Shown: positions 15,338 to 24,987 of the stretch, piece by piece
How the letters are laid out: every line of letters begins with the position of its first letter
Position numbering within the stretch: position 1 is the stretch's first letter
Assembly (NCBI RefSeq): GCF_002741105.1
Contig: NZ_NIQU01000001.1
Coordinates: forward strand, 310,001-374,000
Length of the DNA stretch: 64,000 nt
Origin: Pseudomonas sediminis
GTDB lineage: Bacteria; Pseudomonadota; Gammaproteobacteria; Pseudomonadales; Pseudomonadaceae
Reading direction: 5' to 3'
Notes under the pieces: model-generated
Seen by the model: the letters and a program-made list of their open reading frames with translations, nothing else
What the model was told of the DNA's origin: nothing
Databases searched by the model: none
Position numbers and translations under genes: made by a program

Positions 15338-18085
15338 TTACCACCTCACACGAAAACCGAGCGTGGCGCCGTAGCCGTAAGAGTCGCTGCTGGCCAGGCT
15401 ACGGGTGAAGTTGCCTTCACCGTAAAGCGAATATTTGCCGCCGTCCCAGTCATGCGAGCCACCGAAACCGACGCCGGCTCTCACGCGGTCGTCGCGACTG
15501 CGAAACACCTGATCGTCGACACGCACCGAGGTGCCGTCGAGAAACTCGTTGTACAGATTGGCGATGGTATAGAGCCGTGTAGCGTCGAGCTGACGCTCCA
15601 GGCTGACGCCCACACGCCCTTGCAGACTGTCGTCACGGCCAGGGCGAACCGAGGCGCCGAATACATCGCTGAAGCTGTCGAAGCGCACCTTCGAGTAGGT
15701 CACCTGAGCCTGCGGGGTAATGAGCCAGCCTCGATCCAGGGTGATGCGTTTACCGCTCTCCAGCGAGAAGGCGTAGCCGAAGGCATCGTTGTCGCTGACC
15801 AGGCCACGCACCGGGCGCGCCGACAGGTTGCTGTCGTACCAGGTCGCCTGCACGGTACCGTCGACATAGAAGCCGTCGTTGCCGTACCAGGTCAGCGTGG
15901 CACCAAGGCCATAGCCATCGGTGGAGATGTCGCCAGAGCCATAGTCACCCGCACCATAGCGCCAATTGGTATCAGCACTGCCGTTGACGTAATGCAGAGA
16001 AAGACCACCAACGAGGTGGCCGCCAGCGTTCTGCAGCAACAGAGCATCGACACCGATCTGCGTTCTGGTCATGTCGTAGCGATACTCGCTGCCGGAGGTC
16101 GAACGCTGCGGATCGACGCGATTGTGCCCACCTTCTATCCGTACCCAGACGCCATTCGAGGTGGTGAAACGGCCACCGGCCTCCTAGGCCGACGACACTG
16201 CTCTACCCTCCTCCCAAAGGCGATTGCCCACGCGCTGATACAGCGTCGACACGCCATTGAGCCCGAGCAGGATCTGCGGATAAGCCTCGTAGCTGGGCAC
16301 GCCCGGCTGGTAAAGCGGCGTGCCGGGGGGCGCGGAGGTATTCTGAATGACCGAGCGCAGATACCAGTCGCCATCCAGGGGCGTGGATACGCCGCCCTGA
16401 TACAGCCGATAGGCGTAGGCGCCGGCCACCACCGCCGGGTCGCCTTCGTAGGTCGTGCTGCTCGCCAGGGTGAATACGCCGTTGGATACGCCACCGACCT
16501 CGATGATCCTGATCCCTTCGGTGGTCTGTGCACCGGTACCACCGACGTTGATGACGGTGATGGGTGTGCTGCCAGAGGTGGAGCCGGTGATCACCAGGCG
16601 GTCAGTCGGCGAGCTGTCGTCGCCCAGTTGGGTGCGGATTTCGATGCTGCCACCGGCTGGCGTGTAATCCCCGGCAATCGTCAGCGTCCCCAGGCTGCCG
16701 GGCTGCCCCGGCGCGATCACCCCGCGGTTGGTGGTTACACCGACCTGGCCGATACCGGTAAGACGCGCCCCTGCCAACACATCCATGGTGCCGCCAAGAG
16801 TGCCATCGACCTGCAGGGTGCCTGCCTGTGCCAGGGCGTCACCGGTAAAGGTGGCGCTGTTGCCAGTGAGAGTCAGCGTGCCCGTGCCCAGCTTGTTGAA
16901 GGTCGAGGAGCCGGAAAAGGCCGTGTCGATGCCAATGTCATAGCTGTTGCTATCGATCCAGGCGCCTTGCGCGCCGACGGCCAACCCCGCCGTGAAGTTT
17001 CTCAGGAAGTCGTTCTCGTCACGGTTGGCGCGTAGAATCCCACCATCGATATCGAGATCAGCAGTGCCGAGCCCGGCGATCACCGCCCCGGTTTCGAGAA
17101 CGCCACGTCCGGCGGCGCTGCCATTGAGCTGCAACGTACCGCTGCTGGTGGCGGTATCGGCGATATGCACGTTGTCGGCGATCTGTACCAGGCCACCACT
17201 GTCGATCGCAATCGAGCCAGTGCCATCGACGCCGACCCGCAGGTCGTCCGTAGCACTCAGCGTCGACACATCCCCGGTGGTGCTCGATACGCTCACCGAA
17301 CCGTCACTGCCTACGCCATAGCCGATGTAGATGGTCGCAGCGCCACCGCCGGCCTGCTCAGTACTGACCGCGGCACCGTCCTCGACCTGCAGCAGACCCG
17401 TGCCCTCGAAACCGACATAAATGTTGTCGAGCGGCGCCCAACTCGACCCAAGACCGTTGACGGTGACACGACCATCGCCTCCAGCAATGACACCTATCAA
17501 CCCCTGCTGGCTGCGCACCACGCCGCCATCGTTGATATCCAGTGTCCCGACGCCACCGACGCCGATCTGAAAACTGGGGCTGAGCCCCCCGGTCGCCCTG
17601 GCTTCCCATAAGGAGTCGGCCCCCGAGACGGTGACGTTGCCGGTGCTGCCAACTTCTCGACCGACAGAAACGCCGCCGTCGCTACTCACCACACCGCCAT
17701 CGAGGATATCCAGCCGGCCAGTGCTGCCCGTCTCGACGCCGATATAGGCCTCACCATCTATCGTCCAGGAGGAGGCATTGCCTGCACCGTCCTCCCCCTG
17801 GACGGTCACCGTGCCGCTGTCGAAGTTGCCGACATAGGCATCTGCGGTACCGCTGACGGTGCCACCAGCATCGATAAGCAAGGTTCCGGCAGCACTATCA
17901 CCTACGACAAGATCGCCACCAACGACCCAGTCATTGCCTGGGGGCGGTGTAGGGCTCACGTCCCCCGTGAAGGTCACTTGCGCACTCGCCATCCGGGCAC
18001 TGTCTGCGCCCCAGATACAGGCAGCAATCGCGGCGGAGAGCATCAGGGAGTGGCGAAACGGGAACACTGCAGCGCTGTACTTCAT
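15338..18085 (-). pseudogene. Type V autotransporter interrupted by one in-frame amber codon
   Basis: From ATG 18085 a 633-residue open part ends at TAG 16184-16186. The same frame continues without shift (EAGGRFTTSNGVWVRIEGG) through a complete autotransporter barrel to TAA 15338. The first part has an extended signal peptide (about 36 residues, ending MASAQ), a Gly/Asp/Val-rich beta-helix passenger with repeated SGG/DGG turns, a PATR-like repeat near KLGTGTLTLTGN, and the pertactin-like junction (YQRVGNRLWEEGR). The barrel ends FRVRW, with the aromatic C-terminal residue. Intact length would be 915 residues. The codon was probably CAG. AAGGA lies eight bases before the start. Unless the stop is suppressed or is a sequence error, the passenger cannot be secreted. 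Confidence 0.88.
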
Positions 18086-18404
18086 GGCGCAAATCCTTTT
18101 TCGTTGTAAGTCGTTCGCTGGCTTGCCTGACGGGCTCGGGGTTTGATGTGTAACGCAGCTGAATCAGTCATAGGGTTATAAACCATGATCCGCCAAGTCG
18201 CGACCAACTGAAGCCGATTGGCATATAACCAGATGCAACAGAATGAACGCGCAGGAGCGGGCAGGAACCATTGCCCTCCGCAAACGGCACAGTCAGAAGC
18301 GGCACGACTACCGAAAATTTGCCGTACGGACGCACCTACCAAGAGCAACGAGAAAACTGACGGCAGGCTGCGTCAGCCGCATATGCTGAGATTCAGGCGA
18401 GGCG
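18086..18404. other. 319-base gap, upstream region of the autotransporter
   Basis: No gene is visible. It is less GC-rich than the flanks and should hold the autotransporter promoter on the minus strand; TATAAC near 18175 is a possible -10 box without a convincing -35 box. I found no terminator for the dehydrogenase gene that ends at 18405. Confidence 0.4.
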
Positions 18405-19352
18405 CTAGAGGCCCTGAGCAGTGGTGCCCAATGCAAACGCCCTGACATTGGCGAATGCCTCGCCGAAGTAGGCTTCGTAGCTGTGCTTTTCAACATAGCC
18501 CAGGTGCGGCGTGCAGAGGATTTTCGGGTGGGTCAGCAACGGGTGATTGGCCTGCAAAATCGGCTCCTGCTCGAACACGTCCAGTGCGGCCTGGCCAGGA
18601 CGGCCATGGTCCAGCGCAGCGAGCAATGCCCCGGGGGCGATCAGTTCGGCGCGACTGGTGTTGACCAGCAGGGCGTCAGGCTTCATCCGCGCCAGGTCGG
18701 CTGCGCTTACGCAATGTCGCGTAGCCGGCACCAGGCGCAGGTGCAGAGTGAGAATGTCGGACTGTTCGAAGAAAGCTTCGCGCGTCGATGCGGCCTCGTA
18801 GCCATCGGCGATGGCGGCCTGGCGCGAGGCCTCGCTGCCCCACACCAGCACCTGCATGTCGAACGCGCGTGCATAACGTGCCAGGCGCTGCCCGATCTTG
18901 CCGTAACCCCAGATGCCCAACGTCTGACCATACAGGCGCTGGCCCAGGTTGACCTGCCAGTGCCCGGCATACAGGCCGTTCATGGCTTCACGCAGCTGAC
19001 GCCGGGCATTGAGGATCAACGCCCAGGTCAGCTCGGCCGCCGCGATGGGTGAGCCAGTGCCCTCGGCAACGGTCACACCGCGCTCGCGGCAAGCCTCCAC
19101 ATCCAGATGCGGGCCGGCTCGCCCGGTCTGGCTGATCAGCTTCAGGTTGGGCAAGCGTGCCAGCAGCGCGGCGTCGATACGCGTACGCTCGCGGGTCAGC
19201 ACCAGCGCATCGGCGTCGGCGAAGCGCTCGACCAGTACATCCGGGTCACTGACGGCATCGTGATACACGCGAACATCGAAACCCTCCAGCAGCCCGAAGC
19301 AATCGAGCTGTTGCACGACGCGCTGATAGTCATCCGGTATCACGATACGCAT
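18405..19352 (-). CDS. D-2-hydroxyacid dehydrogenase family protein
   Basis: The 315-residue cytosolic enzyme has the D-isomer 2-hydroxyacid dehydrogenase fold. The NAD-binding loop GIWGYGKIGQ is at about 146-155. The catalytic triad is visible as Arg in VNTSRAELI, Glu in DVFEQEP and His in TPHLGY. Such enzymes interconvert 2-oxo and D-2-hydroxy acids with NAD(P)H. It is the last gene of an operon with a tripartite tricarboxylate transporter, a porin and an oxalomesaconate-tautomerase-like enzyme, and starts 14 bases after tctA, so it probably acts on an intermediate from the imported acid. The substrate is unknown. Confidence 0.9.
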   Translation of the reverse strand: MRIVIPDDYQRVVQQLDCFGLLEGFDVRVYHDAVSDPDVLVERFADADALVLTRERTRIDAALLARLPNLKLISQTGRAGPHLDVEACRERGVTVAEGTGSPIAAAELTWALILNARRQLREAMNGLYAGHWQVNLGQRLYGQTLGIWGYGKIGQRLARYARAFDMQVLVWGSEASRQAAIADGYEAASTREAFFEQSDILTLHLRLVPATRHCVSAADLARMKPDALLVNTSRAELIAPGALLAALDHGRPGQAALDVFEQEPILQANHPLLTHPKILCTPHLGYVEKHSYEAYFGEAFANVRAFALGTTAQGL

Positions 19353-19366
19353 GCCAAGTCTCCGAA

Positions 19367-20881
19367 TCAGGCCTCGCTGGCAACGGGGCTCTGCTGACGG
19401 CGCGCACGCCAGGCGCGCCAGAACGGCAGCACGATCATCACTGCCACCAGCGCCCAGACCACCCAGGTGATCGGGCTGGCGTACAGGATACCGAGATCAC
19501 CGCTGGACAGGGACAGCGCACGACGCAGGTTCTGCTCCATCATCCCGCCAAGGATGAAACCGAGCAGGATCGCCGACAGCGGGAAGTCCAGCTTGCGCAT
19601 GACGTAGCCGAAGAGGCCGATGGCGATCATCAGGTACAAGTCGAAGGTGGTCGCATGCACCGCATACACGCCGATGGCGGTGATGATCGCCACTGCCGGC
19701 ACCAGCGCCCAGTACGGCACGGCCAGCACCTTGGTGAAGACCTTGATCATCGGCACATTCATGATGATCAGCATGACGTTGGCGACGAACAGCGATGCGA
19801 TCAGGCCCCAGACGATGTCCGGCTGATTCTGGAACAGCAGCGGCCCCGGGGTGATGTTGTACAGCGTCAGGGCGCCGAGCATCACCGCCGTGGTGCCCGA
19901 GCCAGGCACACCGAGGGTCAGCATCGGCACCATGGAGCCGCAGGCAGCGGCACTGTTGGCGGTTTCCGGTGCGGCCAGGCCGCGCAGGTCACCGTTGCCG
20001 AACTTGTTGTCCTTCACTGCCATGCGCTTTTCGCTCATGTACGACACCGCGCTAGCCAGGGTCGCGCCTGCACCCGGCAGCACGCCGAGGACGAAGCCGA
20101 CCACGCCGCTACGCAGGTTGGTGGCGAGTACGAAGCCGCCCTCCTTCATATTGAACAGCATGCGTCCGCTGGCCTTGATCGCCTTCTGCCCGTGATGGGT
20201 GCGCTCCAGCAGGACCAGCAGTTCGCTGACCGAGAACAGACCCAGCACCAGCACCACGAACTGGATGCCATCGGCCAGGCCCAGGCTGCCGAAAGTGAAG
20301 CGATAGACTCCGCTGTTGGCGTCGATGCCCACACAGGAGAGCAGCAGGCCGACCAGCGCCGCAACGGCAGTTTTAAGGGGTTTGTTGCCAGCCATGCCGG
20401 CCAGGCAGGTGATGGCGAAGACCATCAGCACGAAATATTCGGCGGGGCCGAACGCCACCGCCCACTTGGCCAGTAAAGGAGCGAACAGCACGACACCGAC
20501 GGTAGCGATCAGGCCACCGATGAACGAGCTCCAGGCCGACAGGGACAGCGCGACGCCGGCCTGGCCCTGGCGGGCGAGCGGGTAGCCATCGAGGGTGGTC
20601 ATCACGGCAGATGCCTCACCCGGAATGTTCAGCAGAATCGAGGAAATACGACCGCCGTATTCGCAGCCCAGGTACACCGCCGCCAGCAGGATCAAGGCGG
20701 TTTCCGGCGGCAGCCCCAATGCGAAGGCAACGGGAATCAGCAGGGCCACGCCGTTGATTGGGCCAAGCCCCGGCAGCAGGCCAACGACGGTGCCGATCAG
20801 GGTCCCGCACAGGGCCGTGACCAGGTTGTAGGGGCTCAGCGCCACGCCGAAGCCATGGCTGAGATAACCGAGAGTATCCAT
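19367..20881 (-). CDS. tctA: Tripartite tricarboxylate transporter large permease (TctA)
   Basis: The 504-residue integral membrane protein has about a dozen hydrophobic segments and the TctA signatures GLLPGLGPINGVALLIP and LGVLPGAGATLASAVSY, plus the GVPGSGTTAVMLGAL repeat. It forms the proton- or sodium-driven permease with TctB, fed by the periplasmic binder TctC. I start at ATG 20881, four bases after the tctB stop; a frame extends upstream into tctB. It lies in the operon tctC-tctB-tctA, which is the normal gene order. Confidence 0.93.
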   Translation of the reverse strand: MDTLGYLSHGFGVALSPYNLVTALCGTLIGTVVGLLPGLGPINGVALLIPVAFALGLPPETALILLAAVYLGCEYGGRISSILLNIPGEASAVMTTLDGYPLARQGQAGVALSLSAWSSFIGGLIATVGVVLFAPLLAKWAVAFGPAEYFVLMVFAITCLAGMAGNKPLKTAVAALVGLLLSCVGIDANSGVYRFTFGSLGLADGIQFVVLVLGLFSVSELLVLLERTHHGQKAIKASGRMLFNMKEGGFVLATNLRSGVVGFVLGVLPGAGATLASAVSYMSEKRMAVKDNKFGNGDLRGLAAPETANSAAACGSMVPMLTLGVPGSGTTAVMLGALTLYNITPGPLLFQNQPDIVWGLIASLFVANVMLIIMNVPMIKVFTKVLAVPYWALVPAVAIITAIGVYAVHATTFDLYLMIAIGLFGYVMRKLDFPLSAILLGFILGGMMEQNLRRALSLSSGDLGILYASPITWVVWALVAVMIVLPFWRAWRARRQQSPVASEA

Positions 20882-20885
20882 GGGT

Positions 20886-21338
20886 TCAGCCCTCCAGGGT
20901 TGAAAGAATGCCAAGCGGCAGCGGTACGGCCAGTGCCCTGTCGAACAGCAGGTAGAGGCCGATGGCCAACACCACGCCGCTGATCAGGCTGTGCAGCCAA
21001 CTGCCGCCATACAGACGCGCCATGCCGATGCCGAACAGCACGCTGGCGGGGATGAAACCGATGGTTTCGAAAAGCACGGCATAGCCGATCATCAGGCCGA
21101 GAAAGACCAGCGCCTTGACCATTACTTCACGGTTCAGGGGCGGTTCTTCGCTCTGCACATCACCGGCGGGCTTGAGCAGCAGTTGCAGGCAGCCAAAGGC
21201 GATCAGCAGTAACAGCAGCAACGGGAAGGCCTTGGGCCCGACCGGTTCGTAGGAAAACGGGGCGCTGTAACCCCAGGCGAAAAAACCCAGGATGCAGCAA
21301 AGCAGCAGGGTCACCCCCGCAAAGATACGATCATGCAT
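20886..21338 (-). CDS. tctB: Tripartite tricarboxylate transporter small permease (TctB)
   Basis: A 150-residue protein with four predicted membrane helices (about 8-28, 38-58, 78-105 and 118-140), including FETIGFIPASVLFGIGMARL, the characteristic core of TctB. It is the small subunit that assembles with TctA. The start at ATG 21338 follows tctC by 48 bases; its stop is four bases before tctA. Confidence 0.9.
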   Translation of the reverse strand: MHDRIFAGVTLLLCCILGFFAWGYSAPFSYEPVGPKAFPLLLLLLIAFGCLQLLLKPAGDVQSEEPPLNREVMVKALVFLGLMIGYAVLFETIGFIPASVLFGIGMARLYGGSWLHSLISGVVLAIGLYLLFDRALAVPLPLGILSTLEG

Positions 21339-21386
21339 GGTGTTGCTCCGCAGCGATGCGCCGCGCAGAGGCGGCGCATAGGACTA

Positions 21387-22367
21387 TCACTCAACCAGGC
21401 CGAACTCTTCGCCCAGCTTTCGGTATTCCTGCACTTGCGCCTTGACCAGTTGCTCCAGCGCCGGACCGGTCACGTAATCAGGCAGTACGTCACGGTCAGC
21501 CAGGTAGGTCTGGAAGTCCTTGGAGGCATTGAGCTTGTCGAACTGCGCGTGCCACCAGGCGACGTCTTCCTCCTTTACGTCCGGGCCAAGGAAATAACCC
21601 CGGATCAACGGCCACTGAATTTCGTAGCCCTGCTCGCGCGCTGTGGGGATGGAGGCCAGATCGCCACCCAGACGCTCCTCGCTGAAGATCGCCAGAGTGC
21701 GGATCTTGTTGCCCTGCTGCGCACGGATCTCGCTGGCGCTGCCGGTAACCAGGTCGACGTGCTTGCCCATCAGCGCCATGTAGTGCTCGGAGCCGCCTTC
21801 GAAGGCTGCGTAGCGCAGGTCGCGCGGATTGACACCGGCAGCGCGGGCCAACAGTGCGATCTTCATCCAGCCCTGCCCGCCGATGCTGCCGCCGCCACCG
21901 ACGACGATGCTTTTCGGGTCTTTCTTCAGCGCTTGCACCACATCATCGAGGTTCTTGTAGGGCGAGTCCTCGCGTACAGCCAGGGTGCCGTAGTCATTGC
22001 CGATCACGGCCAGCCACTTCACGGCGTTTTCATCGAATCGGCCGTATTTACCCAGGGCCAGGTTGAGCAGCGAAGCGCCTGAGAAGGCCACCAGGGTGCC
22101 AGGTTCGGCACGGCGGTTGGCGGCGATCGAGTTATAGGCCACGGCGCCGATACCGCCTGGCATGTAGGTCACACGCATCGGCGATTTGAGCAGGCCTTCA
22201 TCCTTGAAACCGGCCTGAGCCAGCTTGCAGGTCAGGTCGAAACCACCGCCCGGTTTGCTCGGGGCGATGCATTCCGGACGCGCCGGTTCATTGGCAATAG
22301 CGGAGGCGCTGGCCAGCAATGCGGCAAGGGAAAGCGGCAGGATGCGGCGAATGGAGCGAGTGATCAT
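21387..22367 (-). CDS. tctC: Bug/TctC-family periplasmic solute-binding protein
   Basis: The 326-residue protein has a signal peptide (cleavage probably after ASAIA, near 25) and the TctC/Bug fold. The PGGGFDLTCKLAQ region matches the first ligand-binding loop, and GGGSIGGQGWM the second. Bug proteins bind carboxylic acids through main-chain and water contacts, so the ligand cannot be read from sequence. It delivers the ligand to TctAB. It is longer in its catalytic neighbourhood than amino-acid Bugs; the operon context suggests a di- or tricarboxylate. Confidence 0.92.
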   Translation of the reverse strand: MITRSIRRILPLSLAALLASASAIANEPARPECIAPSKPGGGFDLTCKLAQAGFKDEGLLKSPMRVTYMPGGIGAVAYNSIAANRRAEPGTLVAFSGASLLNLALGKYGRFDENAVKWLAVIGNDYGTLAVREDSPYKNLDDVVQALKKDPKSIVVGGGGSIGGQGWMKIALLARAAGVNPRDLRYAAFEGGSEHYMALMGKHVDLVTGSASEIRAQQGNKIRTLAIFSEERLGGDLASIPTAREQGYEIQWPLIRGYFLGPDVKEEDVAWWHAQFDKLNASKDFQTYLADRDVLPDYVTGPALEQLVKAQVQEYRKLGEEFGLVE

Positions 22368-22408
22368 GGTGGGTTCCTCTTATTAGATTTGTCGGTAAGG
22401 GCGCTGGG

Positions 22409-23659
22409 TTACCACAGCGGCACGATGTAACTCAGGATCAGGCGATTCTCGTCCAGATCACGGACGAAGCTGGAGCGGTAAGTCGCGTTGCGCCAAGTCA
22501 CGGTCAGATTCTTCAGGGCACCCTGACCAAAGGTGTAGGCGATATCGGTGTTGCGCTCCCATTCACGCCCCTCGCCTGCGCCGAGATCGACCTGGTCGCC
22601 ACGCACGTAGCGAGTCATGAATTTAAGGCCCGGAACACCGACACTGGCGAAGTCGAAGTCGTAGCGCAGTTGCCAGGAGCGCTGGTCGGGACCGGCGAAA
22701 TCGTTGATCTGCAGGAAGTTGGTCAGGTAAGGCGTAGCACCGTCCACATAGGTGAAGCCATCCTCACCAAGCATCTTCTGGTAAGCCAGACCCAGAGCAT
22801 GGCCAGCGACGCTGTAGGTGAACATGCCGTTGATGACCCGGTTGTCGATATCTCCAACCAGCTCCTTTCCGGCCTCGCTGTTGTTGAAGTAACGCAGATC
22901 GCTTTTCAGCTTGCCAGGCCCCAGCGCCAGGGTATGTTGCAGGCCGAGGAAATGCTGGCGATAGACATCGCTCAGCTCGGCATAGTGATAGCTGGCGAGC
23001 AACTGCGGGTTGATCGCGTAATCGACGCCAGCGAAGCGCAGCTCGTCGCTTTCGGGGCTACGGCCGAATCGGCCATTCTTGTTGTTCAGGGCCAGCTTCT
23101 CGGAGCCGGACACGCTGCGCTGCACCACACGGTCGATCTCGCCCAGGGTGAAAGTGGCGCGCTCGAGATCCTTGCTCTGCACCTGCCAACCCTCGAACAC
23201 CTGCGGCAGCAGACGCGCGTTGCTGTACTGCAGATAAGGCATCTTCGGCAGCAGCGTACCCACGCGCAGCTGACTCTCGGCAAAACGTACCTTGCCGGTC
23301 ACGCCCAGCTTGCTGTAGTCGTCCTCGGCGCGGTTGCGGCTGTTGCGCGGCAGCAGGTCGGTGCCACTGCGATCCGGTGAGGAATCGAGCTTGATGCCGA
23401 GCATGCCGATGGCGTCGACGCCGAAACCCACGGTGCCCTGGGTGTAGCCGGACTCCAGGTTGAGGATGAAGCCCTGCGCCCACTCTTCGCGCTTGTTCTG
23501 CCCGGCATTCTCGCGAAAATCACGATTGAGGTAGAAGTTGCGCAGCTCCAGGCTGGCCTTGCTGTCCTCGATGAAACCGGCAGCGTTGGCACCGACGGCA
23601 GGCAGTGCCATGACCGTAATACCGACGACGGAGCAGCTAAGGGATTTTTTTCTTGTCAT
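22409..23659 (-). CDS. OprD-family outer-membrane porin
   Basis: The 416-residue protein has a signal peptide (cleavage after GANA) and the OprD start of the mature chain, GFIEDSKASLELRNFYLNRD. Features typical of the 18-strand family include QLRVGTLLPKMPYLQYSNAR, MLGEDGFTYVDGATPYLTN and RDQRSWQLRYDFDF-like strands. It ends with a short tail (IVPLW) bearing the C-terminal aromatic. OprD/Occ channels take up small carboxylates or basic amino acids. It lies between the tautomerase-like gene and tctC with 39- and 41-base gaps, so it is probably the outer-membrane entry for the transporter's substrate. Confidence 0.93.
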   Translation of the reverse strand: MTRKKSLSCSVVGITVMALPAVGANAAGFIEDSKASLELRNFYLNRDFRENAGQNKREEWAQGFILNLESGYTQGTVGFGVDAIGMLGIKLDSSPDRSGTDLLPRNSRNRAEDDYSKLGVTGKVRFAESQLRVGTLLPKMPYLQYSNARLLPQVFEGWQVQSKDLERATFTLGEIDRVVQRSVSGSEKLALNNKNGRFGRSPESDELRFAGVDYAINPQLLASYHYAELSDVYRQHFLGLQHTLALGPGKLKSDLRYFNNSEAGKELVGDIDNRVINGMFTYSVAGHALGLAYQKMLGEDGFTYVDGATPYLTNFLQINDFAGPDQRSWQLRYDFDFASVGVPGLKFMTRYVRGDQVDLGAGEGREWERNTDIAYTFGQGALKNLTVTWRNATYRSSFVRDLDENRLILSYIVPLW

Positions 23660-23698
23660 TGTGGTTGGCCCTACGGGTGTGGTTGTAGTGAAGCGAAA

Positions 23699-24775
23699 TC
23701 AGGTGCCGGTGCGCCGCAGGCTGGGGATGTACACCTCGCCCGAGAACAGACGACGGGCCGTGCGCACCAGCGAGGCGCGCAGCTTCTCGGGGTTGCCATC
23801 GGCGGCAGGCTGCAGGGAAACCTCGATCTGACCGCCCGGATGCTCCAGGCGTACCAGTGCCTCGCCTTCGATGGGCGCGACGTCATGGGCGACGCTGCCG
23901 GGTAGCGCGCAGGCCGTGGCCAGGCCGATGGCACCGGTGGCAGCGACCGAGCGGTGGCAGGTATGCGGCATGAAATAGCGCACGCTCAGCGTGCCGCCAT
24001 GACGTGCAGGTGCCAGCAGCACCGGCTTGGGAATGACCATCTGCGACACGTCACCAAGCCCCATGGCCAGGCCGGCCTGCAGGCGAATGCGTTCCAGGCG
24101 CTGGAGAAACGCGCTGTCGGCATCCAGCTCGGCGGGCGACTCGTAGCCGGTCTTGCCCAGCGCCTCGGCATGCATCAGCACCATCGGCATGGCCATATCA
24201 ATGCAGGTCGTCACGACACCGTCGAACTCGTCATGCACGCGGCCTGTGGGCAGCAAGCGACCGGTCTTGGCACCAGCGGCATTGAGGAAAGTCAGTTTGA
24301 TCGGCGCGGCAGTACCGGGCACGCCGTCGATGGCAGTGTCGCCGTCGTAACGCACGCGGCCATTAGGGGTCATCACGTCGGAGTCGACGAAGGTGTTGGT
24401 GTTGAGGTTGCGAATGCGCACCCGCGTCATCGGCGAGCCGGCATTGACCAGACCATGCTCGATGGCGAAAGGACCGATGGCGCAGAGCATGTTGCCGCAG
24501 TTGGGCGCGGTGTCGACACGGCGCTGGGTGACCATGACCTGCACGAACAGGTAGTCGACATCGGCGTCCGGATGCGGCGAGCGACTGACGATCGCCACCT
24601 TGCTGGTCTGCGGGCTGCCGCCACCGATGCCGTCGATTTCCAGCTCGTGGCCCGAGCCCATCAGGCTCAGCAATACCTCGTCGCGCTGCTGCGGGTCAGT
24701 GGGCAGATGATTGGCCAGAAAGACCGGCCCTTTCGAAGTACCGCCTCGCATGAGTACACAAGGTACCGTCCGCAT
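23699..24775 (-). CDS. 4-oxalomesaconate tautomerase/PrpF-like isomerase
   Basis: The 358-residue cytosolic enzyme belongs to the PrpF/GalD/LigU family with a diaminopimelate-epimerase-like fold. Visible motifs are LMRGGTSKGPVF at the start, APNCGNMLCAIGPFAIE and CHRSVAATGAIGLATAC. Family members move double bonds in unsaturated tricarboxylates (4-oxalomesaconate in gallate breakdown, cis/trans-aconitate types in others). I lean to the GalD/LigU branch by overall form. The other gallate genes (dioxygenase, hydratase, aldolase) are not in the window. It is the first gene of the minus-strand transport operon and is divergent from a LysR gene. Confidence 0.82.
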   Translation of the reverse strand: MRTVPCVLMRGGTSKGPVFLANHLPTDPQQRDEVLLSLMGSGHELEIDGIGGGSPQTSKVAIVSRSPHPDADVDYLFVQVMVTQRRVDTAPNCGNMLCAIGPFAIEHGLVNAGSPMTRVRIRNLNTNTFVDSDVMTPNGRVRYDGDTAIDGVPGTAAPIKLTFLNAAGAKTGRLLPTGRVHDEFDGVVTTCIDMAMPMVLMHAEALGKTGYESPAELDADSAFLQRLERIRLQAGLAMGLGDVSQMVIPKPVLLAPARHGGTLSVRYFMPHTCHRSVAATGAIGLATACALPGSVAHDVAPIEGEALVRLEHPGGQIEVSLQPAADGNPEKLRASLVRTARRLFSGEVYIPSLRRTGT

Positions 24776-24987
24776 GATGCCTCCAACGCAATAAAACTAA
24801 TGATTGTTGCTTTGCGTCGATTATGAAAAGCGAACTTTTATTCTGTAAAATGCATATATTTCAATATTTATTCCATTTAACGCATTAATGCACACTCGTA
24901 TTTCCCTGCTTGCCAGCCGGAAACGGAAAGACTAGGGTTCATTGGTAACTTTCAAACAAAAATACGCACGACTGATAACCCAAGCGC
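24776..24987. promoter_or_regulatory. Divergent promoter region of the tct operon and its LysR gene
   Basis: This 212-base region contains a strongly AT-rich stretch (about 24820-24905) with the near-palindromic ATGCATATATTT and CATTAATGCA elements. It is where LysR-type binding sites (T-N11-A) for the divergent regulator would be expected. Individual boxes cannot be assigned with confidence. Confidence 0.5.

Noticed and set aside
15329..17035. 568-codon plus-strand frame opposite the autotransporter
   Set aside because: It is antisense to clear barrel and beta-helix repeats and has no recognisable domain.
14906..18085. Amber suppression as an explanation for TAG codons in both the integrase and the autotransporter
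   Set aside because: The integrase also carries two frameshifts, so it is simply decayed; two CAG-to-TAG changes are not evidence of recoding.
23699..24775. Diaminopimelate epimerase
   Set aside because: The fold is related, but GGTSKGPVF and the CHRSVAATGAIG segment mark the PrpF/GalD family, and no lysine-pathway genes are near.
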